Source of the DNA: Bacteroidetes bacterium UBA6491
GTDB taxonomy: Bacteria; Bacteroidota; Bacteroidia; NS11-12g; UBA9320
Direction: 5' to 3'
Assembly: GCA_002436505.1 (NCBI GenBank)
Contig: DJML01000088.1
Span: 1-7,732 of the forward strand
Length of the DNA stretch: 7,732 nucleotides
How positions within the stretch are numbered: position 1 is the first letter of the stretch; each line of letters starts with the position of its first letter. Made by a program: the position numbers and the translations under genes. The notes below the pieces were generated by a model that saw nothing but the letters and a program-made list of their open reading frames with translations, searched no databases and was not told the origin of the DNA. This document shows, piece after piece, positions 1 through 6,646 of the stretch.

Positions 1-617
1 CCAGTAAGGCGGTTGCAAAATTTCATTTTCTAAGACAGCAGCGAAAGATGGCTGCAGGTATCCCCAATATCTCTCTTGCTGATTTAGTAGCACCTGAAAA
101 CGTTGAGCATTCCGATTATTTAGGTGTTTTTGCCGTAACCTCAGGTTCAGTAGATCACCTGGTCAATAAATACAATGCTGACCACGATGATTACAAAATA
201 ATAATGGTCAAGATCCTTGCGGACAGGATGGCAGAGGCAATGGCTGAATTTTTGCATGAAAGAGTGCGAAAGGAATTCTGGGGATATGCAAAGAATGAGA
301 ATTTAACAAATAAAGACCTGATCAAAGAGAGTTATGTTGGGATCAGGCCTGCTCCAGGTTACCCGGCATGTCCTGACCATACAGAAAAGCAGATCATCTG
401 GGATCTTTTAGAGGTTGAAGAAAATACAGGCATGAAACTAACCGAAAGTTTTGCCATGCACCCTGCTTCATCTGTGTCAGGATTTTATTTCGCACATCCG
501 CATAGCAAATATTTTGCAGTAGGAAAGATAGGGGAAGATCAGCTGGTTGATTATGCAATGCGAAAGCAGACAGATGTACAAATAATGAGAAAATGGTTGT
601 CGCCAAACCTGGATTAA
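1..617 (+). CDS. metH: Cobalamin-dependent methionine synthase, C-terminal (activation) domain, 5'-partial
   Basis: This is the end of MetH, which transfers a methyl group from methyltetrahydrofolate through cobalamin to homocysteine in the cytoplasm. The visible 204 codons (frame beginning at base 3) belong to the AdoMet-binding reactivation domain that re-methylates oxidised cob(II)alamin. Seen directly: RPAPGYPACPDHTEK at 345-389, containing the family's RxxxGYP AdoMet-binding motif; the conserved helix LADRMAEAMAEFLHERVRK; LTESFAMHPASSVSGFYF; and the typical ending KWLSPNLD before TAA. The frame stays open upstream of the ATG at 48 and encodes FHFLRQQ, which matches the family's conserved FxxxRQQ stretch. 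The ATG at 48 is therefore an internal methionine, not the start, and the gene begins outside the window. The substrate, folate and cobalamin domains should lie upstream. The stop is followed by 108 non-coding bases before sucD. Identification is firm by recalled similarity to E. coli MetH. Confidence 0.96.
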   Translation, partial: SKAVAKFHFLRQQRKMAAGIPNISLADLVAPENVEHSDYLGVFAVTSGSVDHLVNKYNADHDDYKIIMVKILADRMAEAMAEFLHERVRKEFWGYAKNENLTNKDLIKESYVGIRPAPGYPACPDHTEKQIIWDLLEVEENTGMKLTESFAMHPASSVSGFYFAHPHSKYFAVGKIGEDQLVDYAMRKQTDVQIMRKWLSPNLD

Positions 618-669
618 TTAACACAAATTTAATTCGTAATAAATACAGAGTTTAAAATTCGCGATCTCT

Positions 670-701
670 ATTGGGGTTTATTCATAGTTCACTTACTTTT
701 G
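670..701 (+). promoter_or_regulatory. Bacteroidota-type promoter for sucD (-33 TTG, -7 TAnnTTTG)
   Basis: TACTTTTG at 694-701 matches the Bacteroidota -7 consensus TAnnTTTG exactly. ATTG at 670-673 lies 20 bases upstream and fits the -33 TTTG element in three of four positions. The predicted start of transcription falls about 5-8 bases after 701, giving a short leader of roughly 20 bases before the ATG at 726. No Shine-Dalgarno is visible, as is common in this phylum. The site suggests sucD is transcribed separately from metH. Confidence 0.6.
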
Positions 702-725
702 CGCCTAACAAAATAGCACGTTCAT

Positions 726-1607
726 ATGAGTGTATTGGTTAATAAAGATTCGCGCATCATTGTCCAGGGTTTCACAGGGGGTGAAGGTACTTTTCACGCA
801 GGGCAGATGATTGAATATGGCACAAATGTCGTTGGTGGTGTTACTCCTGGAAAAGGAGGGCAGACTCATCTTGACAAGCCGGTATTCAACACTGTGGAGC
901 AAGCGGTGAATGATACAAAGGCTGATGTGTCGATAATCTTTGTTCCACCTCCGTTCGCAGCAGATGCCATCATGGAAGCAGCAGACGCCGGGATCAAAGT
1001 GATCGTATGTATTACCGAAGGAATACCTGTAGCTGATATGGCAAAGGTAATGGACTATATTTCTGACAGAGATTGCCGTTTGATAGGACCTAATTGTCCG
1101 GGAGTTATGACTGCAGGCGAGGCAAAAGTGGGGATCATGCCAGGTTTTATCTTTGAAAAAGGAAGGATCGGTATTGTCTCAAAATCAGGTACACTTACCT
1201 ATGAAGCAGTTGACCAGTGCACAAAAGCAGGTCTTGGTCAAAGTACGGCTATCGGTATCGGAGGTGATCCTATCATTGGAACTTCAACAAAAGAAGCTGT
1301 CGAAATGTTAATGAACGATCCTGAAACGGACGGCATTGTTATGATAGGTGAGATCGGAGGTAGCATGGAAGCCGAAGCAGCCCGATGGATCCAGAAGAAT
1401 GGCACAAAACCTGTCGTCGGTTTCATAGCAGGTGAAACTGCTCCTAAAGGTCGTCGTATGGGTCATGCAGGCGCGATCGTTGGTGGCAAGGACGATACTG
1501 CTCAGGCCAAGAAGGCCATCATGCGCGAATGCGGAATACATGTCGTGGACTCTCCGGCAATGATCGGTCAGAAGATGGCTGAAGTGCTTAACCAAACCGC
1601 CCGTTAG
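726..1607 (+). CDS. sucD: Succinyl-CoA synthetase (ADP/GDP-forming), alpha subunit
   Basis: SucD pairs with the SucC beta subunit to interconvert succinyl-CoA and succinate with substrate-level phosphorylation of ADP or GDP, a TCA-cycle step in the cytoplasm. The 293 residues match the family's usual length of about 290. Seen in order: the N-terminal CoA-binding Rossmann domain with QGFTGGEGTFH (residues 14-24); VGGVTPGKGG (36-45); GPNCPG (121-126); the ligase domain with SKSGTLTYE (152-160) and GIGGDPIIGT (177-186); GEIGGSMEAEAA (208-219), which contains the conserved glutamate near the active-site histidine; and RRMGHAGAIVGG (243-254), in which His247 is the expected phosphohistidine. All key residues are present. 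The start at 726 is supported by the family N-terminus and a promoter-like element just upstream. No sucC is adjacent, so the partner subunit must be encoded elsewhere; nucleotide preference depends on SucC and cannot be read here. It converges with the secreted-protein gene, with only 31 bases between stops. Confidence 0.98.
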   Translation: MSVLVNKDSRIIVQGFTGGEGTFHAGQMIEYGTNVVGGVTPGKGGQTHLDKPVFNTVEQAVNDTKADVSIIFVPPPFAADAIMEAADAGIKVIVCITEGIPVADMAKVMDYISDRDCRLIGPNCPGVMTAGEAKVGIMPGFIFEKGRIGIVSKSGTLTYEAVDQCTKAGLGQSTAIGIGGDPIIGTSTKEAVEMLMNDPETDGIVMIGEIGGSMEAEAARWIQKNGTKPVVGFIAGETAPKGRRMGHAGAIVGGKDDTAQAKKAIMRECGIHVVDSPAMIGQKMAEVLNQTAR

Positions 1608-1638
1608 AACAAGATTTACTTTTTGTCCGTATTGATCG

Positions 1639-4600
1639 TTAATCCCTGAGAAGGGTTATCGTTCCTTCATATAGGTCGGTTTTTCCGTTGTCTTTTCTTT
1701 CAAGGCTCAGGATATAGAAATACGTGCCCTCTGGATAATTGATGTCAGAGATCTTGTTTACCCCATCCCAGCATGCGGTAGGATCTGATGATCTGTAGAG
1801 CCTTTCTCCCCAACGATTATAGATCTCCAGTAAAAATTCGTAACAACCACGGTCAACACCTTCTATAAAATAACAATCGTTATATCCGTCATGGTCCGGC
1901 GTGAAGATATTCGGAACGAGCAATTCTTTTTCATATGCCGGTTGCACACGGATGGTTTTGAAAATTGAATCCGGACAATCAGTTTTAGAATCTACTACAA
2001 GTTCAACCAGGTAATCCCCAGGTGCGCTATAGGTGTGTTTTACGTTCTCATTTGTGGAAGTGGAACCGTCCCCAAATTTCCAGATAAAATCTCGACCATC
2101 GCTTTTATTGGTGAATTCAACCTCGTTGTTGCAACCGTCAACCTTAAATTCAAAATCTGCGTTGGCCTGATCAACAACCTGAATCGTCCTTTTATATAGA
2201 TCGTTCACATTGCAGGTGGTGGAATCAAACACTTTGAGGGTAATAGTATAGGTTCCGACATCAGCGTAAACATGTGTCGGATTTAAATTGATGGAATCAA
2301 AAGTGCCATCCCCGAAATCCCACAAAAAGGTAGCTCCTTTTGAACCTCTGTTGTTGAAATCTACGGAAAGAGGAGCACAGCCATAAACGGGCGAAGGGAC
2401 AAACTCTGCAACCACAGCTCCCCTGATCTGCAGATCGATCTTAAAGCTTGCATTGCTGCACCTGTAACTCACATTTTTGGTAAATGCTGCGTTTGGCGTT
2501 ACCGGAAAATCCTGGTGACCCTGCCCTGGGTCACCGTCCGGACAACTTGCACAAACGGACTGATAAACTACTCCTTTTTTGTCGAATCTGCTTGTGCCGC
2601 CATCAACGTGATCTGCTGCGGTGTCCCCTCCGAAATATGTTGCAAAAAGAAGGGATTCTGCGTTCTTGGCAAGTACCAGAATATAGAAATCGTTTCCGTC
2701 CGTTGCGCTTTGAATGGCATCACCTGAGATCTCTAAGCCGTTCGTAGAACCTGGGTGATCAGCTGATACAGCTGAACCCCATCCGCTTACATATATGTGT
2801 TCACAATTATCCACCAAGAATGCCGAAGGTGCCAGATCATTTCTGTTATCTCGGTTACCAAATGACGTTTGAAAGGCGATCGTTTTTAACGAGGTATCAA
2901 GTTTTGCAACGAACTGCCCTTTATTAGGTTCTCCATATACATTGGGCGAGGGGGCTATGTTTCCCTCAGTCTGGCCCATGCAATAGACACTGCCTTTATT
3001 GTCGATCTCAATGAAGTATACCTGGTCATAGGAGGATGTACCGAAATAGGTCATGTTCTTTAATTTCCGGTTCTTTACACTAAAAGAAGCTATAAAACCA
3101 TCAACGCCACCCGCTTTATTCATCTGATATGCATCCGGAGTCGTTTTTAGATCGTTGCTGATACTTCCTCCTCCTACATACACGTTGCTGTCAGTGTCGA
3201 TCTTAATGCTGTACAATGCATCATTGCCTGAACCTCCCAGATAAGTGCTCCATAATAGTTCACTCAGGTCATTTTTTAATTCAAATACGATCCCTTCAGC
3301 AGAATTTGCAGTTTCGTCAATAGCGTCTACCATAGGGAAATCAATGGACAAAGTTGTTGACGTTATGTACATGTTGTTTTCCAGGTCCGGAATGATGTCT
3401 CCCCTGAAATCATCAGCATAGTTGTAACGCAAAGTAGAGGTTGTGTTCTGTCCGTCCCTGAGCGATCCTCCTACCAGGGTAGACGCCATCATGGTGGTCC
3501 CATCTGAAGATATTCTTGTAACAAGGATGTCTGTCACCCCGCCATGAACAGTGTCATAAGCATTTGGGGTCGTCGGGAAATCCGAAGAATAGGTGGTTCC
3601 CATAACAACCAGATCATCGTTATAGTCAACAACCAGACTGTGCGGGTATTCATCCTCGCTTCCTCCAAGATAGCTGGCCCAGAGAAGGGTTGAACCGCTT
3701 GAGTCGTATTTGCTCAATGTGATATCCGAGGGCAGATTTGCCGGTGGTTTTCCATCACCACCGCCATATATGGTCTGAAATGCACCGGTCGTTACAGGAT
3801 ATTTGCCTTCGGTAATATCCATGATGCCTCCGGCATAAAGATTTCCTTTGGAATCATAGGTGGCGGTAAATCCGAAGTTGTCTCCTTCAGAACCGGAATA
3901 TGTGCTGAATATTAATACCGGGTCAATTGTAAGAGTACCTTCTCCTGAACCTTCTTCAATACTATACGTGAAAGAATTGCCGGAAAGCTCCAGGTTGCCT
4001 TCAATTTCAAACTTTTTCAGGCCACTGGCGGCAGCATCAGACACAGACCTGTAAATCACAGGTACCTGCTCATATATCATGCCAACAGATGTCCTTATGG
4101 CAAGAGATTTCCCTACTTTACTCATGGATTCAGCGCCTTCAATCTCAACTATTATCTTGCTGTAATCAGCACCGGGACTGACGATCCAGTCATATTTAAG
4201 ATCTCCGGTAAATTTATCGGTGTAAAAATGGATATCAATTCCGTCATATATTCCTTTGATAAGGACCTCTCTGTACGATCTGACCCTTGAAGCCCACTTT
4301 GACCGGTCTCTTCCAATGAAATAATTGTAATAATATGCAAACGGTCTTTCGGTACTTACCACAGGTTCGTCATTTGCCTCTATAAATCTTGCCCTGACCA
4401 CATGTCCATGCACAGTGATTTGTTTGTTTAGGGGCAATGGATACGTCTCATGTGCTTCATGTGCCAGCTGACTTTTTTCTTCGTTATTGTAAAGAAGATA
4501 CGTGAGACCGGTTCTTTCAATGAACATATAACCTGAAGGAATCCGACACCTGAACAGTACCTTATTGTCCCATTGCCCTTTGTTCTCTTCAAATTTGTAT

Positions 4601-4758
4601 TCGTAGTGATGAAATTCTTCCTGGGCAATCACATTTCCTGGCAAAGGTTGACCTTCAGCAAACGGGTTGTTATATACTGCCAATAGAAGTAGCAATATGC
4701 CTTGAAATAGTAGTTGTATTCGTAACCGTTTCCGGTGCATTTCTAACAAAAATAACAT
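1639..4758 (-). CDS. Large secreted multidomain protein: signal peptide, ENKGQW domain, SBBP propeller, two PKD domains, T9SS type B sorting domain
   Basis: This is probably a cell-surface or released protein exported by Sec and then by the type IX secretion system; its ligand or activity is unknown. Residues are counted from the ATG at 4758. A basic stretch (HRKRLR, 8-13) and hydrophobic core (LLLLLAV, 22-28) form a signal peptide. Residues 58-63 read ENKGQW, opening an N-terminal domain to about 282 that is common at the front of Bacteroidota PKD/gliding-type proteins (the DUF7948 type, from memory). Seven SBBP-like propeller repeats follow (about 286-758). Two PKD domains come next, with WDFGDG (813-818) and WKFGDG (893-898). 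The tail (948-1039) carries VPNIFTPDHDGYND, YNRWGERLY and YPEGTYFYIL, the gliding-motility C-terminal (TIGR04131-like) sorting signal. I see no catalytic motif. I list the outermost ATG; the ATG at 4740 (Met7) gives a more typical signal peptide and may be the true start. An adhesin or scaffold role is inference. Confidence 0.9.
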   Translation of the reverse strand: MLFLLEMHRKRLRIQLLFQGILLLLLAVYNNPFAEGQPLPGNVIAQEEFHHYEYKFEENKGQWDNKVLFRCRIPSGYMFIERTGLTYLLYNNEEKSQLAHEAHETYPLPLNKQITVHGHVVRARFIEANDEPVVSTERPFAYYYNYFIGRDRSKWASRVRSYREVLIKGIYDGIDIHFYTDKFTGDLKYDWIVSPGADYSKIIVEIEGAESMSKVGKSLAIRTSVGMIYEQVPVIYRSVSDAAASGLKKFEIEGNLELSGNSFTYSIEEGSGEGTLTIDPVLIFSTYSGSEGDNFGFTATYDSKGNLYAGGIMDITEGKYPVTTGAFQTIYGGGDGKPPANLPSDITLSKYDSSGSTLLWASYLGGSEDEYPHSLVVDYNDDLVVMGTTYSSDFPTTPNAYDTVHGGVTDILVTRISSDGTTMMASTLVGGSLRDGQNTTSTLRYNYADDFRGDIIPDLENNMYITSTTLSIDFPMVDAIDETANSAEGIVFELKNDLSELLWSTYLGGSGNDALYSIKIDTDSNVYVGGGSISNDLKTTPDAYQMNKAGGVDGFIASFSVKNRKLKNMTYFGTSSYDQVYFIEIDNKGSVYCMGQTEGNIAPSPNVYGEPNKGQFVAKLDTSLKTIAFQTSFGNRDNRNDLAPSAFLVDNCEHIYVSGWGSAVSADHPGSTNGLEISGDAIQSATDGNDFYILVLAKNAESLLFATYFGGDTAADHVDGGTSRFDKKGVVYQSVCASCPDGDPGQGHQDFPVTPNAAFTKNVSYRCSNASFKIDLQIRGAVVAEFVPSPVYGCAPLSVDFNNRGSKGATFLWDFGDGTFDSINLNPTHVYADVGTYTITLKVFDSTTCNVNDLYKRTIQVVDQANADFEFKVDGCNNEVEFTNKSDGRDFIWKFGDGSTSTNENVKHTYSAPGDYLVELVVDSKTDCPDSIFKTIRVQPAYEKELLVPNIFTPDHDGYNDCYFIEGVDRGCYEFLLEIYNRWGERLYRSSDPTACWDGVNKISDINYPEGTYFYILSLERKDNGKTDLYEGTITLLRD
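1642..1917 (-). other. Type IX secretion type B C-terminal sorting domain
   Basis: The last 92 residues (948-1039) read VPNIFTPDHDGYNDCYFIEG at the front, then IYNRWGERLYRS, CWDG, YPEGTYFYIL and YEGTITLLRD at the end. This is the gliding-motility-associated C-terminal domain, recognised by the outer-membrane type IX machinery and usually associated with SprF-like partners. It is the clearest evidence in the window for a Bacteroidota host with a working T9SS, although no T9SS machinery gene is visible here. Confidence 0.9.
1939..2412 (-). other. Two tandem PKD domains
   Basis: Residues of about 783-863 and 868-940 of the secreted protein form two Ig-like PKD domains. The first has GCAPLSVDFNN, LWDFGDGTF and HVYADVGTYTITLKV. 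The second has EVEFTNKS, IWKFGDGST and HTYSAPGDYLVELVV. These are the family hallmarks, including the xFGDG turn and the HxY...G.Y strand. In this position PKD domains usually act as spacers or binding modules between the propeller and the sorting signal. Each has a cysteine after the first strand (Cys793, Cys876) and another late in the domain (Cys849, Cys928), so one disulfide per domain is plausible. Confidence 0.85.
2485..3903 (-). repeat. Seven SBBP-like beta-propeller repeats in the secreted protein
   Basis: Protein-level repeats of the form 'TYLGGS...D...V..D..GN.Y..G.T.S.DFPTTPNAY' begin at residues 286, 363, 428, 506, 571, 632 and 708, with spacing of 61 to 78 residues. The best copies are YLGGSEDEYPHSLVVD with DFPTTPNAYDT (363-402) and YLGGSGNDALYSIKID with TTPDAYQ (506-545). 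Copies 5 and 6 lack a clear FPTTP ending. Copy 7 carries a Cys-rich insert (CASC at 736-739) before DFPVTPNAAF. Seven repeats fit one seven-bladed propeller. The repeats are diverged at DNA level and show no recent tandem duplication. Confidence 0.75.
2514..2535. repeat. Perfect 8-bp GC-rich inverted repeat inside the secreted-protein gene
   Basis: GGTGACCC (2514-2521) and GGGTCACC (2528-2535) are exact reverse complements around a six-base loop. They are followed at once by the 8-base palindrome GTCCGGAC (2536-2543). They fall in codons for the DGDPGQGHQ stretch of the seventh propeller repeat. No T-run follows on either strand, so this is not an intrinsic terminator. It may be chance arising from the codon content. 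Confidence 0.6.
4747..4754 (-). promoter_or_regulatory. Candidate -7 element of the secreted-protein gene
   Basis: Read on the minus strand, 4754-4747 is TATTTTTG, an exact TAnnTTTG match. It overlaps codons 2-4 counted from the ATG at 4758. If it is used, transcription would begin close to 4741 and translation could only begin at the second ATG (4740), on a nearly leaderless message. I see no TTG-like -33 element at the right distance, so the call is tentative. Confidence 0.3.
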
Positions 4759-4810
4759 ATTACCCTGTTTGTATGACTATAGAGAAAGTCAAAACGTTGG
4801 CCAATTCCAG

Positions 4811-4818
4811 TATATTCG
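4811..4818 (+). promoter_or_regulatory. Weak candidate -7 element for lysS
   Basis: TATATTCG matches TAnnTTTG in five of the six fixed positions and ends 16 bases before the preferred lysS start at 4835. No -33 TTG lies at the normal 19-21 base spacing; the nearest (4797-4799) is too close. It sits in the short divergent spacer shared with the secreted-protein gene. Confidence 0.25.
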
Positions 4819-4834
4819 CGGAAATTTTACATTG

Positions 4835-6541
4835 ATGGAACTTAACGAACTGCAAATTCAGCGGCGTCAGGCACTTAAACAGCTCAGAGAGCTTGGAATT
4901 GACGCATATCCGGCTGACTCATTCCAGGTAACCGCATATAGTTCGGAGGTGAAATCGGAATACGACGAATACGAGGGCAAGGAAGTGGTGCTGGCCGGTA
5001 GGCTGATGAGTCGCAGGATAATGGGCAAAGCGTCTTTCGCTGATCTTCAGGATACCAAAGGAAGGATCCAGCTTTACATAAGCAGGGATGATATCAGTGA
5101 CGACGAAGAAAAAACCTATTATAACACGGTCTTTAAGAAACTGCTGGACCTGGGAGATATTGTTGGTGTGCGGGGTAATGTATTTAAGACAGGAATGGGT
5201 GAAGTATCGGTACATGTCCACGAATTAACCGTGCTCGCCAAATCACTTAATCCGTTGCCATTGCCAAAAGAGGTTGACGGGAAGGTATATGACGCATTTA
5301 CCAATCCTGAGCAAAGATACCGCATGCGGTATGTGGACCTGATCGTTAATGAGCATACCAGAGAAACGTTTGTTAAAAGGACAAAGACCATTAATTCAAT
5401 GCGGGATTTCCTCAATCAGAAAGGATATCTTGAGGTAGAAACACCTATCCTTCAGCCTATTCCGGGAGGAGCGGCTGCAAGACCTTTTGTAACGCATCAC
5501 AACACCCTCGATATGCCCCTGTACTTAAGGGTAGCCAATGAATTATACCTGAAAAGGCTGATCGTCGGTGGGTTTGATGGGGTGTTTGAATTTGCAAAAG
5601 ATTTCAGGAATGAAGGTATGGATCGAACCCACAACCCCGAATTCACTCAGATGGAGCTTTACGTTGCATATAAGGACTACCACTGGATGATGGATGTTAC
5701 TGAAGAAATGCTGCGCCATATATGTGTCGATGTGACAAGCGATACCAAAGTGAAATTTGGCGACCGTGAAATCGACTTTGGTAAGCCGTTTGAACGCCTG
5801 ACGCTATATGGGGCAATTGAGAAATACACAGGTGTTGATGTAAGCCGGATGAACGAAGCGCAACTTAGGGAAGTATGTAAAAAATTCAAGGTGGAGATCG
5901 ACGATTCGATGGGCAAAGGAAAACTGATCGATGAATTATTTGGAGAAACAGTTGAGGACCACCTGGTTCAACCCACTTTTATAATGGACTATCCTGTTGA
6001 AATGAGTCCATTGACGAAGAAACATCGCGACAATCCGGAAGTGACTGAACGGTTTGAGCTAATAATAAATGGTAAGGAGATAGCAAATTGTTACAGTGAG
6101 CTGAATGATCCCATCGATCAACGTGAAAGATTTGAAGAACAGGCTAAATTACTTGAAAGAGGTGATGACGAAGCAATGTTTATCGATCAGGATTTCCTTC
6201 GGGCCCTTGAGTACGGGATGCCTCCAACAGCAGGGATCGGGATAGGGATTGACCGGTTGGTGATGTTGCTGACCGACAACGCTAGCATTCAGGAAGTGTT
6301 GTTCTTCCCGCAAATGAGACCGGAGAAATTTGAAACGAAAAAACCGGTTGAACTTAATGACAATGAGAAGGCCATTTATGATATTCTATCCGGCTCCGGA
6401 ACAATGGATCTGGCTGAGCTGAAGAATGCATCAGGTCTTTCAAATGCGCAATGGGACAAAGGCATCAAGTCACTTGGAAAACTTGGGATGGTTAAAGTGA
6501 CCAAATCTGGCGATGATCTGATTGTAGAGATCGTCGATTAA
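4835..6541 (+). CDS. lysS: Lysyl-tRNA synthetase, class II, with C-terminal extension
   Basis: LysS charges tRNA-Lys with lysine using ATP in the cytoplasm. From the ATG at 4835 the protein has 568 residues, about 60 more than E. coli LysS (about 505). Seen in order: an N-terminal helix MELNELQIQRRQALKQLREL with LGIDAYP; the OB-fold anticodon-binding domain (about 49-135, VVLAGRLMSRRIMGKASF); the class II catalytic core with LEVETPILQPIPGGAAARPF (199-218); motif 2 FRNEGMDRTHNPEFTQ (257-272); the lysine-site region NGKEIANCYSELNDP; and motif 3 GIGIGIDRLVMLLT (467-480) followed by VLFFPQMRPE, the normal end of the family. Residues from about 499 to 568 form an extra tail resembling a winged helix. 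The frame is open further upstream to a TTG at 4769, but the family N-terminus begins at MELNE, so 4835 is preferred. No Shine-Dalgarno is obvious. Confidence 0.97.
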   Translation: MELNELQIQRRQALKQLRELGIDAYPADSFQVTAYSSEVKSEYDEYEGKEVVLAGRLMSRRIMGKASFADLQDTKGRIQLYISRDDISDDEEKTYYNTVFKKLLDLGDIVGVRGNVFKTGMGEVSVHVHELTVLAKSLNPLPLPKEVDGKVYDAFTNPEQRYRMRYVDLIVNEHTRETFVKRTKTINSMRDFLNQKGYLEVETPILQPIPGGAAARPFVTHHNTLDMPLYLRVANELYLKRLIVGGFDGVFEFAKDFRNEGMDRTHNPEFTQMELYVAYKDYHWMMDVTEEMLRHICVDVTSDTKVKFGDREIDFGKPFERLTLYGAIEKYTGVDVSRMNEAQLREVCKKFKVEIDDSMGKGKLIDELFGETVEDHLVQPTFIMDYPVEMSPLTKKHRDNPEVTERFELIINGKEIANCYSELNDPIDQRERFEEQAKLLERGDDEAMFIDQDFLRALEYGMPPTAGIGIGIDRLVMLLTDNASIQEVLFFPQMRPEKFETKKPVELNDNEKAIYDILSGSGTMDLAELKNASGLSNAQWDKGIKSLGKLGMVKVTKSGDDLIVEIVD

Positions 6542-6621
6542 GCCCTTATTTCATTTCGATAGAATTCCAAATTGCGAAACTGACTCTTATCAGGGTTCAC
6601 CACTTTCTGGCCATATAATCG

Positions 6622-6629
6622 TATCTTTT
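6622..6629 (+). promoter_or_regulatory. Weak candidate -7 element for the universal stress protein gene
   Basis: TATCTTTT matches TAnnTTTG except for the last base and ends 17 bases before the ATG at 6647. No good -33 TTG lies 19-21 bases upstream. The 105-base gap after lysS shows no convincing terminator; it holds only a weak TTTCG/CGAAA pairing with a loop of about 18 bases. Confidence 0.25.
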
Positions 6630-6646
6630 CATAAGCGTTTGAAGGT

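Noticed and set aside
394..624. Minus-strand open frame over the end of metH
   Set aside because: It is antisense to a strongly conserved coding sequence and its translation matches nothing I recognise.
616..634. AATTAA / TTAATT inverted repeat after metH as a terminator
   Set aside because: The 6-bp stem is made only of A and T with a 7-base loop; it is too weak and is expected by chance in an AT-rich spacer.
618..725. Possible riboswitch (for example SAM or cobalamin) between metH and sucD
   Set aside because: The spacer follows rather than precedes metH, is only 108 bases long and shows no conserved riboswitch core.
1644..1655. CCCT-GAGA-AGGG hairpin as a shared terminator of the convergent genes
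   Set aside because: The stem is only 4 bp, lies inside the last codons of the secreted-protein gene and is not followed by a T-run on the sucD side.
2484..2747. Open frames on the plus strand inside the secreted-protein gene
   Set aside because: They are antisense to a well-supported coding region with clear repeats, have unconvincing composition and show no recognisable domain.
4769..4834. Upstream in-frame extension of lysS from a TTG at 4769
   Set aside because: The 22 extra residues do not resemble LysRS; the family N-terminus begins at the ATG at 4835, and the extension occupies the divergent promoter spacer.
4919..5916. Three minus-strand open frames inside lysS
   Set aside because: They are shadows of a conserved synthetase gene, with no start context or domain support.
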